Source: Hyphomicrobiales bacterium
GTDB taxonomy: Bacteria > Pseudomonadota > Alphaproteobacteria > Rhizobiales > Beijerinckiaceae
Assembly (NCBI GenBank): GCA_004144595.1
Contig: SEEM01000014.1
Location: 1 to 64,000, forward strand
Length of the DNA stretch: 64,000 nucleotides
Direction of reading: 5' to 3'
Position 1 is the first letter of the stretch. Each line of letters begins with the position of its first letter. Below, in pieces: positions 1 through 9,700 of the stretch. A model generated the notes under the pieces. The model searched no databases and was not told the DNA's origin. It saw only the letters and a program-made list of their open reading frames with translations. Both the position numbers and the translations under genes were made by a program.

Positions 1-357
1 CTGGTCAAGTCGGCCGACTACGCCCGCGCCGGCATCCCGATGATGCCGAATATCGCTGGCCCCACTGCTACGCGCCGGCAGATCGTGCTTTACTCGCTGC
101 TCATGGCGCCGGTCGCCGTTCTCCCGGCGCTGATGGGCTTCGGCGGCATGCTTTATCTCGTCGTCTCGGTCACGACCGGCCTCGTCATGATCGGGCTGTC
201 GCTTCAGGTCTGGCTGCGGACCGAAGGCGCCGCCGCGACCAAGGCCTGCTGGTCGCTGTTTGGCTTCTCGATCATCTACCTGTTCCTGCTGTTTGCCGTG
301 CTGATCGTCGAGAACGGCTTCGGCCTGATGTGGGCCCTGCCGAAGGTGCTGGGATGA
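1..357 (+). CDS. ctaB: Protoheme IX farnesyltransferase (haem O synthase), C-terminal part
   Basis: This is the 3' end of the membrane enzyme that adds a farnesyl group to haem b to make haem O for haem-copper oxidases. The reading frame is open from base 1 and the gene starts upstream of the window. Visible are the segment SADYARAGIPMMPNIAG, typical of the CtaB/CyoE C-terminal half, and three hydrophobic helices (bases about 85-170, 170-210 and 255-320). It is followed at once by ctaG and subunit III genes, the usual rhizobial cytochrome oxidase assembly order. The next gene starts inside its last codons (ATG 354, stop TGA 355-357). The identification is firm; only the N-terminal part is missing. 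Confidence 0.93.
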   Translation: MVKSADYARAGIPMMPNIAGPTATRRQIVLYSLLMAPVAVLPALMGFGGMLYLVVSVTTGLVMIGLSLQVWLRTEGAAATKACWSLFGFSIIYLFLLFAVLIVENGFGLMWALPKVLG

Positions 358-527
358 GCGACCAGCGTCCGCAGCAACCCGCTCCCGCTCCGTTCTCACC
401 CGAGGACATGGCACGCCGCCGCCGCCGTTCGATTGCGCTGGCACTGGTACTCGCAGGGCTCGTCGTCTTCTTCTTCGTGGTGACGCTGGTGAAGACCGGC
501 CCCGCGATCCTGAACCGGCCGCTGTGA
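354..527 (+). CDS. Small single-span membrane protein of the cox cluster (CoxF-like)
   Basis: A 57-residue protein with a proline/glutamine-rich N-terminus, an arginine cluster (RRRRR, residues 20-24) and one transmembrane helix (about 26-46). Proteins of this shape sit between ctaB and ctaG in many Rhizobiales and are often named CoxF or left hypothetical; their biochemical role is not settled. The arginines before the helix predict an N-in topology. ATG 354 was chosen over the upstream GTG at 330 because it gives an ATGA overlap with the ctaB stop, which suggests translational coupling. The end overlaps the ctaG start by one base (TGATG). Position suggests a part in oxidase assembly, by inference only. 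Confidence 0.78.
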   Translation: MSDQRPQQPAPAPFSPEDMARRRRRSIALALVLAGLVVFFFVVTLVKTGPAILNRPL

Positions 528-1138
528 TGACGGCGCCCGTCCGCCAGCAGCCCAAGGGCAATCCGGCGCGCATCGCTCTGATCTGCACCGGCATCGCGTT
601 CAGCATGCTCGGCGCATCCTTCGCCGCGGTTCCGCTATACGACCTGTTCTGCAAGGTCACCGGCTTCGGCGGCACGCCGATGGTCGGCACGGCCGGCGCC
701 GGCAAGATCCTCGACCGGACGATGGCGGTGCGCTTCGACGCGAATGTCGCGCCGGGGCTCGGCTGGAAGTTCGAGGCGGAAAGCCCGGAGATCAAGGCCA
801 GGGTCGGCGAGACCCAGACCGTGTTCTACAAGATGACGAATCGCTCGGACCGCACGGTGACCGGCATCGCGACCTACAATGTCGCCCCCGAGAAGGGCGC
901 GGCGTATTTCGTCAAGATCCAGTGCTTCTGCTTCACGGAGCACACGCTGAAGCCCGGCGAGAGCTTCGAGGCACCGGTGGTGTTCTATATCGACCCCGAA
1001 ATCGCCGAAAACCGCGAGCTCGACGGGGTTCACGCGATCACGTTGTCCTATACCTATTTCGCCTCCAAGTCGGGCCAGCCCGTCGCGGAAGGCAAGGGCG
1101 GCTCCGTCAAGGGTGACGCGGGCAATTCGAAACTGTAG
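527..1138 (+). CDS. ctaG: Cytochrome c oxidase assembly protein CtaG/Cox11
   Basis: Membrane-anchored periplasmic copper chaperone that delivers copper to the CuB site of subunit I of aa3-type oxidase. The 203-residue product has one N-terminal membrane helix (about residues 15-37), the conserved FCKVTG segment with Cys42, and the CFCF copper-binding motif (Cys133 and Cys135) in the beta-barrel domain. Length matches the family. The start ATG 527 overlaps the previous stop; a GTG at 524 is in frame but less likely. It lies in one transcription unit with ctaB upstream and subunit III downstream, which fits its role. Confidence 0.95.
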   Translation: MTAPVRQQPKGNPARIALICTGIAFSMLGASFAAVPLYDLFCKVTGFGGTPMVGTAGAGKILDRTMAVRFDANVAPGLGWKFEAESPEIKARVGETQTVFYKMTNRSDRTVTGIATYNVAPEKGAAYFVKIQCFCFTEHTLKPGESFEAPVVFYIDPEIAENRELDGVHAITLSYTYFASKSGQPVAEGKGGSVKGDAGNSKL

Positions 1139-1191
1139 AACGCGCTAGAGCACAAGCGCGGACAAGACGCCGTACGCGGAGACTGAATACG

Positions 1192-2052
1192 ATGGCCGGG
1201 GCCGATACGAAGCACCACGACTACCACCTCGTCGATCCGAGCCCGTGGCCGCTCGTCGGCGCGGCCAGCGCGACGATCATGGCGATCGGCGCGGTGATGT
1301 GGATGAAGGCGCTGCCTGTCGGCGGCATGCATCTCGGCCCGCTCGTCTTCGGCGCCGGCCTGCTCGGCGTGCTCTACACCATGCTCGCCTGGTGGATGGA
1401 CGTGGTGCGCGAGGCCGAACGCGAGGGCCACCATACCCGCGTCGTCCAGATCCATCACCGCTACGGCATGATCATGTTCATCGCCTCCGAGGTGATGTTC
1501 TTCGTGGCCTGGTTCTGGGCCTATTTCGACGCGAGCCTCTTCGCCGGCGAGCACATCAACTATCTCCGCTACGACTTCACCGGCGGCCACTGGCCACCGA
1601 AGGGCATCGAGACCTTTGATCCCTGGCACCTGCCGCTGCTCAACACGCTGATCCTGCTGACCTCGGGCACGACCGTGACCTGGGCGCATTATGCCCTGAT
1701 CAACAACGATCGCGCCGGCCTGAAGCAGGCCTTGTGGCTGACCGTCATTCTCGGCGTGCTGTTCACGGTCTGCCAAGTCTACGAGTATTCGCACGCCACG
1801 TTCGCGTTCAAGGGCAACATCTACGGCGCCACCTTCTTCATGGCGACGGGCTTCCACGGCTTCCACGTCGTGATCGGGACGATCTTCCTGGCGATCTGCC
1901 TCTACCGGGCCTATCTAGGCCACTTCAAGCCGGATCAGCATCTCGGCTTCGAGTTCGCCGCCTGGTACTGGCACTTCGTCGACGTGGTCTGGCTGTTCCT
2001 GTTCGCCGCGATCTATGTCTGGGGTGCCGGCGCGCCCGCCGCCGGGCACTGA
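1192..2052 (+). CDS. ctaE: Cytochrome c oxidase subunit III
   Basis: Integral membrane subunit III of aa3-type cytochrome c oxidase, 286 residues with seven predicted helices. Family hallmarks are the YHLVDPSPWP start, the HHRYGMIMFIASEVMFF helix carrying the conserved glutamate, and the C-terminal WYWHFVDVVWLFLF segment. Subunit III binds lipid and stabilises proton uptake into subunit I. The 53-base gap after ctaG contains a purine-rich ribosome-site candidate (GCGGAGA near 1177). A GC-rich hairpin follows the stop. The alternative name is coxC. Confidence 0.96.
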   Translation: MAGADTKHHDYHLVDPSPWPLVGAASATIMAIGAVMWMKALPVGGMHLGPLVFGAGLLGVLYTMLAWWMDVVREAEREGHHTRVVQIHHRYGMIMFIASEVMFFVAWFWAYFDASLFAGEHINYLRYDFTGGHWPPKGIETFDPWHLPLLNTLILLTSGTTVTWAHYALINNDRAGLKQALWLTVILGVLFTVCQVYEYSHATFAFKGNIYGATFFMATGFHGFHVVIGTIFLAICLYRAYLGHFKPDQHLGFEFAAWYWHFVDVVWLFLFAAIYVWGAGAPAAGH

Positions 2053-2086
2053 CCTATCGACCGCGCTCTCGCGGCATCGTCTGACG

Positions 2087-2110
2087 AAAGGCGGCCGCGA
2101 GGCCGCCTTT
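2087..2110 (+). terminator. Hairpin after ctaE
   Basis: Perfect 10-base stem AAAGGCGGCC / GGCCGCCTTT with a GCGA loop, 34 bases after the ctaE stop. The following sequence (CCTGCTTAT) is only weakly T-rich, so it is a plausible but not strong intrinsic terminator. It separates the oxidase genes from DUF983-surf1. Confidence 0.6.
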
Positions 2111-2132
2111 CCTGCTTATACCGTTTGAGTTC

Positions 2133-2178
2133 GCATCTGCTTTCCCGAAAGCCGCATTCCACTTTTCGAGCCGATGCT
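2133..2178. repeat. Dispersed ~47-bp palindromic repeat, copy 1
   Basis: Imperfect palindrome bounded by GCATC and GATGC, with internal CCCGAAA and TTTTCGAG arms. Two more copies lie at 32537-32585 and 50444-50490. Shared blocks are GCATC(G/T)G(C)TTT, CCGAA(A/G)(A/G)CCGC, CCACT and TTC(G)GGCCGATGCT. This copy ends a few bases before the ribosome site of the DUF983 gene. Rhizobial chromosomes carry repeats of this general kind in gaps between genes. Confidence 0.7.
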
Positions 2179-2191
2179 CTGGGAGGCTGCG

Positions 2192-2566
2192 ATGGCCGGT
2201 CCTGAACCCACCCTGCCCTCTCCCTATTCGACAGGGCTCGCAGGGCGCTGCCCGCGCTGCGGCGAGGGCGCCCTGTTCGACGGCTTCCTCAAGCTCAGGC
2301 CGAGTTGCAACGCCTGCGGGCTCGACTACAAATTCGCCGATTCAGCCGATGGCCCGGCCGTCTTCATCATGCTGATCGCCGGCTTTGTCGTCCTTGGGGC
2401 GGCGCTCTATGTCGAAATCGCCTACGAGCCGCCGATCTGGCTGCACCTGATGATCTGGATGCCATTGGCCATCATCCTGTGCCTTGGCCTGCTCAGGCCG
2501 ATGAAGGGGCTCGCGGTCGCTCTGCAATACGCCCACAAGGCCGAGGAAGGCAGGCGCGAATCGTGA
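2192..2566 (+). CDS. DUF983 family zinc-ribbon membrane protein
   Basis: A 124-residue protein with an N-terminal zinc ribbon (CPRC at Cys20/Cys23 and CNAC at Cys39/Cys42) and two membrane helices (about residues 54-76 and 84-102). DUF983 proteins are found beside cytochrome oxidase assembly genes in alphaproteobacteria, but no reaction is established. ATG 2192 is preferred over ATG 2174 because GGGAGG at 2181-2186 is well placed for it. The stop overlaps the surf1 start by four bases (GTGA), pointing to coupled translation with a cox assembly factor. Confidence 0.88.
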   Translation: MAGPEPTLPSPYSTGLAGRCPRCGEGALFDGFLKLRPSCNACGLDYKFADSADGPAVFIMLIAGFVVLGAALYVEIAYEPPIWLHLMIWMPLAIILCLGLLRPMKGLAVALQYAHKAEEGRRES

Positions 2567-3330
2567 CCGCCGTGACCGTCCCCACTCCCCGCAAACCCGG
2601 ATTGCTGCTGCCCACCCTGCTGACCATCGTCGGCGTGCTGGTGCTCTGCACGCTCGGCGCCTGGCAGCTCGAGCGCATGGGCGAGAAGCATGCCTATATC
2701 GACCGCCTGCAGCGCGAGGCGGCCGGGGCTCCCGCGCCGATGCCGCCTGCCGCCGACTGGAGCAAGCTCGACCCGGGGAAGCTGGACCTGACGCATGTCG
2801 TCGCCAAGGGCAGTTATATCGACGACCGCTTCGCCGGGGTGCGTACGACCATCGCCGCCGGCCCGCCCGGCAGCCGTCAGCTCTCCGGCTTCGGCCGCTG
2901 GATCTTCCAGGCGTTCAAGCTGGAGGATGGCGGGATCATCCTGGTCAATCGCGGCTTCGTCCCGGAGAGCCGGCTCGGCCAGATCGGTGCGGCCAGCGGT
3001 CCCGACACGATCGCCGGCTTCCTGCGGGCGCCCGAGACCCGCAACAGTTTCACGCCGCAGGATCTGCCAGCGATCCGCGAGTTTTACACGCGCGATCCGG
3101 CCGGGATCGCCGCCGCCCTCGGCCAGCCGCCGGCGCCGTTCTATCTGGAGGCCGCCCGCGAGGGCGACGGCCTGACCCCGCCGGCCGGCGTCGATGTGCG
3201 CGAGCTGATCGAGCGGATTCCGGACAATCACCTGCAATATGCGCTGACCTGGTTCGGTCTGGCGCTGACGCTGCTCGGCGTGTTCGCGGCCTGGGCCTCG
3301 CAGACGCGGAAGAGCGCGCAGCCCCGGTGA
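2563..3330 (+). CDS. SURF1 family cytochrome oxidase biogenesis protein
   Basis: SURF1/Shy1 proteins help insert haem a into subunit I of cytochrome c oxidase. The 255-residue product has the family layout: an N-terminal helix (about 14-32) followed by the GAWQLERM motif, a periplasmic domain with the NRGFVP motif, and a C-terminal helix (about 225-247) preceded by NHLQYALTWFG. The frame stays open far upstream inside DUF983, but the GTG at 2563 with AGGAAGG at 2543-2550 fits the family N-terminus. It closes the oxidase assembly group before thrC. Confidence 0.93.
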   Translation: MTAVTVPTPRKPGLLLPTLLTIVGVLVLCTLGAWQLERMGEKHAYIDRLQREAAGAPAPMPPAADWSKLDPGKLDLTHVVAKGSYIDDRFAGVRTTIAAGPPGSRQLSGFGRWIFQAFKLEDGGIILVNRGFVPESRLGQIGAASGPDTIAGFLRAPETRNSFTPQDLPAIREFYTRDPAGIAAALGQPPAPFYLEAAREGDGLTPPAGVDVRELIERIPDNHLQYALTWFGLALTLLGVFAAWASQTRKSAQPR

Positions 3331-3401
3331 GGACGTAACGGTTTTGCCGAATGCGCCGGACCGGCCTATAGCATCAGGCTGAGACCACCGAGGCCAAAAT
3401 C

Positions 3402-4817
3402 GTGCTGCATGTTTCCACCCGGGGTGAAGCCCCGGCGCTGAGCTTCTCCGACGCATTGCTGACCGGGCTCGCCCGAGACGGCGGGCTCTATCTGCCGCAG
3501 AGCTGGCCGACATTGTCCGCCACGGAGATCGCCGGTTTCTCCGGAAAGCCCTACACGGTGGTGGCCGAGCGGGTGCTTGGCGCGCTCGCCGATGGCGATA
3601 TCGAGAGCGGCGCACTCTCCGGCATGATCCGCGAGGCCTATGCCGGATTCCGCCACCCGGCCGTCTGCCCGCTGACGCAGATCGGCGACAATCTCTTCGT
3701 GCTGGAGCTGTTCCACGGCCCGACGCTCGCCTTCAAGGACGTGGCGATGCAGCTGCTCGGGCGGCTGATGGACCATGTGCTGGGCCAGCGCGGCCGACGT
3801 GCCACCATCGTCGGCGCGACCTCGGGCGACACGGGCGGCGCGGCGATCGATGCCTTCAAGGGGCTGAAGAGCGTCGACGTCTTCATCCTCTATCCCGAGG
3901 GACGCGTCTCGGACGTGCAGCGCCGGCAGATGACCACGATCGATGCCGACAACGTTCATGCGATCGCGGTCGAAGGCACCTTCGACGACTGCCAGAACCT
4001 CGTGAAGGCGATGTTCAACCATCACGCCTTCCGCGATGAGATCGGGCTCTCCGGCGTCAATTCGATCAATTGGGCGCGCATCGCCGCGCAGGTGGTCTAT
4101 TATTTCACGGCTGCCGTCTCGCTCGGCGGGCCGGGGCGTAAGGTCTCGTTCACGGTCCCGACCGGCAATTTCGGCGATATTCTCGCCGGCTGGGTCGCCA
4201 AGCAGATGGGCCTGCCGATCGAGCGGCTGGGCATTGCGACCAACAGCAACGACATCCTGGTGCGCACGCTGGAGACCGGCGCCTACGAGATGCGCGGCGT
4301 GGCGGCGACCACTTCGCCCTCGATGGACATCCAGATCTCCTCGAACTTCGAACGCCTGCTGTTCGAGGCGCATGGCCGCGACGGCGCTTCCGTGCGCCGG
4401 CTGATGCAGTCGCTGCAGCAATCCGGCCGCTTCGAGATCGCAGGCGAAGCGCTCCAGCGCATCCGCAGCGAATTCGACGCCACTTCGCAGAGCGAGGACG
4501 AGATCGCGGGCGAGATCAGGAGGAGCTGGAGCAAGGCGGGCTACCTGCTCGATCCGCATACCGCCATCGGCGTCGGCGCCGCCCGGCAGGCGTTGAAGCG
4601 CGATTCCGCGACGCCGATGATCGTGCTCGGTACGGCCCACCCCGCCAAGTTCCCGGCGGCGGTGCAGGCGGCGAGCGGCATCGACCCGTCGCTCCCGGCC
4701 CATCTCGCCGAGCTGATGGAGCGCAAGGAGCGAATGACCCTCCTGCCGAACGATCTCGGCGCGATCGAGGCCTTCGTGCGCGAGCATGCGCGCGCCGTGC
4801 GCGGGGCTGCAGCATGA
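3402..4817 (+). CDS. thrC: Threonine synthase
   Basis: Pyridoxal-phosphate enzyme that converts O-phosphohomoserine to threonine. The 471-residue protein begins with the standard STRGEAP and DALLTGLARDGGLY segments; the PLP lysine is Lys112 in TLAFKD; the phosphate-binding GATSGDTGGAAI and PTGNFGDILAG loops are intact. The start is GTG 3402; no ATG fits the family N-terminus. The homoserine kinase gene thrB is also in this window, at 14.3-15.2 kb. The stop overlaps the next start (ATGA at 4814), a link between thrC and an M16 peptidase that is common in Rhizobiales. Confidence 0.96.
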   Translation: MLHVSTRGEAPALSFSDALLTGLARDGGLYLPQSWPTLSATEIAGFSGKPYTVVAERVLGALADGDIESGALSGMIREAYAGFRHPAVCPLTQIGDNLFVLELFHGPTLAFKDVAMQLLGRLMDHVLGQRGRRATIVGATSGDTGGAAIDAFKGLKSVDVFILYPEGRVSDVQRRQMTTIDADNVHAIAVEGTFDDCQNLVKAMFNHHAFRDEIGLSGVNSINWARIAAQVVYYFTAAVSLGGPGRKVSFTVPTGNFGDILAGWVAKQMGLPIERLGIATNSNDILVRTLETGAYEMRGVAATTSPSMDIQISSNFERLLFEAHGRDGASVRRLMQSLQQSGRFEIAGEALQRIRSEFDATSQSEDEIAGEIRRSWSKAGYLLDPHTAIGVGAARQALKRDSATPMIVLGTAHPAKFPAAVQAASGIDPSLPAHLAELMERKERMTLLPNDLGAIEAFVREHARAVRGAAA

Positions 4818-6154
4818 GCGCGATCTCCCCGATCGAGGAAGCCGATATGGCCGCTCCTGCGCGGGCTGACGGGCCGCATGATCCCGATGTCAGCCTGACC
4901 ACGCTGCCGTCCGGACTGCGTGTCGTGTCGCAGCGCATGGACCATGCCGCGACCGTCTCCCTCGGCATCTGGATCGGAGCCGGTTCGCGCGACGAGCTTC
5001 CAAACGAGCACGGCCTCGCCCATCTGCTCGAGCATATGGCGTTCAAGGGCACCGCGCGCCGCAACGCGCTCGCGATCGCCGAGGAGATCGAGAGCGTCGG
5101 CGGCGACCTCAATGCCGCGACCTCGGTCGAATACACCTGCTATACCGCGCGCGTGCTTGGCGCCGATCTCGGTTTGGCCGTCGACATCCTCGCCGACATC
5201 ATCACCTCGCCCTCCCTGACCGCTGAGGAATTGAAGCGCGAGAAGGGCGTGATCCTGCAGGAAATATCGGCCGTGCAGGATACGCCCGACGATCTCGTCT
5301 ATGACCGCTTCCTGCAGGCGGCCTTCCCGGACCAGCCGATCGGCCGGCCGATTCTCGGCACCGCAAAGACGGTGAAGGGCTTCACGCCGGACGCGATCCG
5401 CGCCTATCTCGCCCGCAACTACCATGCGGGCAACATGGTGCTCGCCGCGTCCGGCGCCGTCGAGCATGACGCGCTCGTGGCGCTCGCCAGCGAGCATCTC
5501 TCGAAACTTCCGCCACCGCCGGCCGCGCCGCTCGCCCGCGAGGACGGCGAGTATCGCGGCGGCGAGGCGCGCATCGGCAGCGACGAGGAGCAGGTCCATC
5601 TCGTGCTCGGCCTGCCCGGCCTGCCCTTCAAGGACGGCCAGCATTATCCGCTGCAGATCTTCGCCTCGGTGCTCGGCGGCGGCTTGTCCTCGCGCCTGTT
5701 CCAGGAGGTGCGCGAGCAGCGCGGCCTCGCCTATGCCATCGACGCCTTCCACTGGCCCTTCTCCGATTGCGGCGTCTTCGGCATCGGGGCGGGCACGGCA
5801 CCGGAAGATGCCGGCGAACTGATCGAGGTCGCGCTCGGCTGCCTGCGACAGGCGGCGGAAGACGTCAGCGAGGCTGAGGTCGCCCGCGCCCGCGCCCAGA
5901 TGAAAGTCGGCTTGCTGGCTTCGCTCGAAAGCCCAGGCGGCAAGCTGGAGCAGATGGCGCGGCAGGTTCTGCTCTTCAATCGCGCGATCCCGCGCGAGGA
6001 GCTCGCGGCCCGGCTCGATGCGGTGACGCTCGACGACGTACGCGCCGCCGGCCGCGCGCTGCTCGGGCATCAACCGACGATCGCGGCTGTCGGCCCGACT
6101 CAGGGACTGCCGCCGGCCAAGCGCCTGCGCCATGCAGCGCGGGCGGCGGACTGA
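4814..6154 (+). CDS. M16 family zinc metallopeptidase (processing-peptidase-like)
   Basis: Member of the pitrilysin/M16 family related to the beta subunit of mitochondrial processing peptidase. The inverted zinc motif HLLEH is intact (His70, Glu73, His74), and the downstream KREKGVILQEI segment supplies the third ligand. The 446-residue length and two M16 halves match the single-chain M16B class. No signal peptide is evident, so a cytoplasmic role is likely; the natural substrate is unknown. It overlaps thrC by four bases. Two more M16 genes occur at 47.0-49.6 kb as a pair. Confidence 0.92.
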   Translation: MSAISPIEEADMAAPARADGPHDPDVSLTTLPSGLRVVSQRMDHAATVSLGIWIGAGSRDELPNEHGLAHLLEHMAFKGTARRNALAIAEEIESVGGDLNAATSVEYTCYTARVLGADLGLAVDILADIITSPSLTAEELKREKGVILQEISAVQDTPDDLVYDRFLQAAFPDQPIGRPILGTAKTVKGFTPDAIRAYLARNYHAGNMVLAASGAVEHDALVALASEHLSKLPPPPAAPLAREDGEYRGGEARIGSDEEQVHLVLGLPGLPFKDGQHYPLQIFASVLGGGLSSRLFQEVREQRGLAYAIDAFHWPFSDCGVFGIGAGTAPEDAGELIEVALGCLRQAAEDVSEAEVARARAQMKVGLLASLESPGGKLEQMARQVLLFNRAIPREELAARLDAVTLDDVRAAGRALLGHQPTIAAVGPTQGLPPAKRLRHAARAAD

Positions 6155-6160
6155 CCGGCG

Positions 6161-6760
6161 ATGGCGCTCTTCCGTTTCCCGAGCGAGCCGCCGAGCCGCC
6201 CGCTGATCCGGACGCCGAATCTCTATCTGCGCGCTCCCCAGGCCGGTGATCACGCGGCCTGGGCCGTGCTGCGCATGGAAAGCCGGGAGTTCCTGACGCC
6301 CTGGGAGCCGACCTGGAACGAGGACGACCTGACCCGCACCTCCTTCCGGCTTCGCGCCAAGCGAGCCGCCCGCGAAATTTCGACCGACGAGGCCTATTCG
6401 CTCTTCATCTTCGAGACGCATACGGAGACGCTGCTCGGCGGACTGACGCTCGGGCTGATCCGGCGCGGCGTCGCGCAGGCCTGCACGCTGGGCTACTGGA
6501 TGGGGCGGCGCCATTCCGGCCGAGGCCATATGACGGAGGCCGTGCGCGGCGCCGTGCGCTTCGCCTTCTCCGACCTCGCCCTGCACCGCGTCGAGGCCGC
6601 CTGCCTGCCCAATAACGAGCCGTCGCGGCGCCTGCTGGAGCGCGTGGGCTTCCAGCATGAGGGGCTGGCCCGGGCCTATCTCAAGATCAACGGCAACTGG
6701 GCCGATCACTTGCTCTATGCGGCCCTGTCGAGCGACACCCTGCCCGGAAACAGGACGTGA
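6161..6760 (+). CDS. GNAT family N-acetyltransferase (RimJ-like)
   Basis: A 199-residue acetyltransferase of the RimJ/RimL group, which acetylates N-termini of ribosomal or other proteins using acetyl-CoA. Seen are the [10 protein letters not shown] start, the [17 protein letters not shown] acetyl-CoA-binding region and the C-terminal [18 protein letters not shown] motif typical of this branch. It follows the M16 gene after six bases. The next gene's GTG start overlaps its stop (GTGA). The substrate cannot be told from sequence. Confidence 0.9.
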   Translation: MALFRFPSEPPSRPLIRTPNLYLRAPQAGDHAAWAVLRMESREFLTPWEPTWNEDDLTRTSFRLRAKRAAREISTDEAYSLFIFETHTETLLGGLTLGLIRRGVAQACTLGYWMGRRHSGRGHMTEAVRGAVRFAFSDLALHRVEAACLPNNEPSRRLLERVGFQHEGLARAYLKINGNWADHLLYAALSSDTLPGNRT

Positions 6761-9700
6761 CCGCGGCGGTTGACCACAGCCCCGCTCCGCCTTGCCCTTG
6801 CCATGAGCGGCCGATAGGTCTTTTCGTTAAACTTCGAACGATCGCTTCCCGCCTGATAGCCGAGCACAGCTTGTCCATTTCCGAGCGCATATTCCGGGCC
6901 GGCCTCGCCCTGGCCGGCCTTGTCCTGTGGTTCAGCGCCGCAGCCCTGCCGGCACAGGCCGTCGAGGCGGTCCGCGTCTCCGTCGACGCCCCCGTGATCG
7001 ACCTGACCAATGTCGTCGAGCGCAACAAGTCCGACGGCGACGTCATCCAGATCTCGACCGCGCCGGGACCGGACGGCATCGTCAGGCGCATCGCGGTCAA
7101 GGCCCGCGAGGCCGGCGCACGCCCGGACTGGATCGTCTTCGCGCTCACCAATGATTCCGACGAGCAGATCGACCGCCTGCTGGTCGCGCCCTTCCACAGG
7201 TTGATCGGCTCCGGCGTGATCTGGCCCGATCTCGGCGACAAGCGCATCGAGGCGGTGACCGCGAGCCAGGGTCTTGCGCCCGATCGCGAGCCCAGCCCGG
7301 ATGCCGACGTCTTCCTGATCACGCTCGATCCCGGCACGACCGTGACCTTCGTCGCCGAGCTGAAATCGCCGAATCTGCCGCAGCTCTATCTCTACGAGGC
7401 CGAGGCCTACCGGCAGAAGACCAACGGGCTGACGCTCTACAAGGGCATCATCATCGGCATTGCCGGCCTGCTGGCGCTGTTCCTGACCATCATATTCGTG
7501 GTCAAGGGCGCGGTGATCTTCCCGGCCGCCGCGGCGCTGGCCTGGGCCGTGCTGGCCTATGCGGGCCTCGATTTCGGTTTCTTCCAGCGGCTCTTCCCGC
7601 TGACACCGGCGATCGAGCGAATCTACCGTGCCGGTGCCGAGGTCGTGCTCGCGGCGACGCTGCTCGTCTTCCTCTTCGCCTATCTCAACCTGTCGCGCTG
7701 GCATGTGCGCTACGGCCATGTCACGGCGCTCTGGATCCTCGGGTTGGCCGGCCTGATCGGGCTTGCCGTCTTCGACGCGCCGATGGCCTCGGGCATCGCG
7801 CGCATCTCGATCGCGGCGGTGGCGGCGATCGGCTTCATCCTCGTCGTCCATCTCGCCACGCATGGCTACGAGCGCGCGGTGATGCTGATCCCGACCTGGT
7901 TCCTGCTCGCCGTCTGGGTGACGGCCGCGAGCTTCACCGTAACCGGGCAGTTCCAGCGCGACCTGGTCGCGCCCGCCCTGCTGGGCGGCCTCGTCCTAAT
8001 CGTGCTGCTCATCGGCTTCACCGTGATCCAGCACGCCTTTGCCGGCGGCGCGATCTCGCAGGGGCTAGTCTCAGACACGGAGCGCAGGGCGCTCGCGCTG
8101 TCGGGCTCGGGCGACCTCGTGTTCGACTGGGATGTCAGCTCCGACAAGGTTTTCGTGTCGCCGCAGATCGAGACGCTGCTCGGCCTGCCCAAGGGCTCGC
8201 TCGAAGGCTCGGCCGCGCGCTGGCTGGAGCACATGCATGTCGCCGACCGCGACCGCTATCGCGTCACGCTCGACGCGGTGCTGGAGCAGCGCCGGGGCAA
8301 GCTCAATCTCGACCTGCGCCTGCGCGCCGCCAGCGGCGCCTATCACTGGGTCAACGTCAGGGCGCGGCCCGTGATCGGCTCCGACGGCGAGGTCATCCGC
8401 GTCATCGGCACGCTCGCGGATGTCACCGAGCAGCGCACCGCCCAGGAACGGCTGCTGCACGACGCCGTGCACGACAACCTGACCGGCCTGCCCAATCGCA
8501 AGCTGTTCCAGGACCGCCTCGGCGCGATTTTCGGCTTCACCCGCGCCGACGACAATATCCGCCCGACTGTTCTGGTCATCGATGTCGACCGCTTCAAGCA
8601 GGTCAACGAATCCGTCGGCTTCTCGGCCGGCGATTCGATCCTGCTGACGCTGGCGCGCCGCCTCGGGCGGCTGCTGCGGGCACAGGACACGCTCGCCCGC
8701 ATCGGCGGCGATACCTTCGCGATGATCCTCGTCTCCGAGCGCGATCCCGAGCGCATCCTGGCGCTGGCCGAGCTGGTGCGCCGCGCCGTCTCGACGCCGA
8801 TCACCTATGCCGAGCGCGAAATCGTGCTGACGCCCTCGATCGGGCTTGCCCTGTTCGACCCCGCGCCGGCCTCGCGCAAGGAGGACGCGCTCAAGAATGC
8901 CGAGCTCGCCATGGCCCATGCCAAGCGCCAGGGCGGCAACAAGATCGAGGTCTTCGTGCCGGCGATGCGGACCGACCGCAACGACCGGCTCGCCCTGGAA
9001 AGCGACCTGCGCCGGGCGATCGAGCGCAACGAGATCCAGGTCGTGTACCAGCCGATCGTCCGGCTGGAAGACCGCACCATCGCCGGCTTCGAGGCCTTGG
9101 TGCGCTGGGACCATCCGCGCGAAGGCCGCCTGATGCCGCAGGACTTCCTCGCCATCGCCGAGGAGACCGGGCTGATCGTCGATCTCGGCGTCTATGTCAT
9201 GGACAAGACGGCGCGCGAGCTGGAGGCCTGGCAGGCGGCGCTCGAAGTCGAGCCGCCGATTTTCGCCAGCGTCAACGTCTCCAGCCGGCAATTGCTGCGC
9301 CACGACCTGCTGCACGACGTGAAGACCGTGCTCGGCCGCCGGCGCGTGCTGCCAGGCACGCTGAAGCTCGAGATCACCGAGAGCCTCGTCATGGAGAACC
9401 CGGAATATGCCGCGCAGATGCTGCAGCGCATCCGCGATCTCGGCGCCGGCCTGTCGCTCGACGATTTCGGCACGGGCTATTCCTCGCTGTCCTATCTGCA
9501 GCGCTTCCCCTTCGACACGATCAAGATCGACCAGAGTTTCGTGCGCCAGATGGGCAATGGCCGCCCGCCGGTGATCCTGCGCTCGATCGTCCAACTCGCC
9601 GCCGATCTCCACATGGACGTCGTCGCCGAGGGCGCCGAGAGCGAGTCGGATGCGATCGAGCTCTACCAGCTCGGCTGCCAGTATGCGCAGGGCTACATCT

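Noticed and set aside
3331-3401. Riboswitch or attenuator before thrC
   Set aside because: The 71-base gap is too short for a known class, and neither a leader peptide nor stable alternative stems could be found by eye.
4541-6709. 722-codon open frame on the minus strand
   Set aside because: It lies antisense to thrC, the M16 peptidase and GNAT, all with intact family motifs. It is a by-product of high-GC codon use; its translation has no domain pattern.
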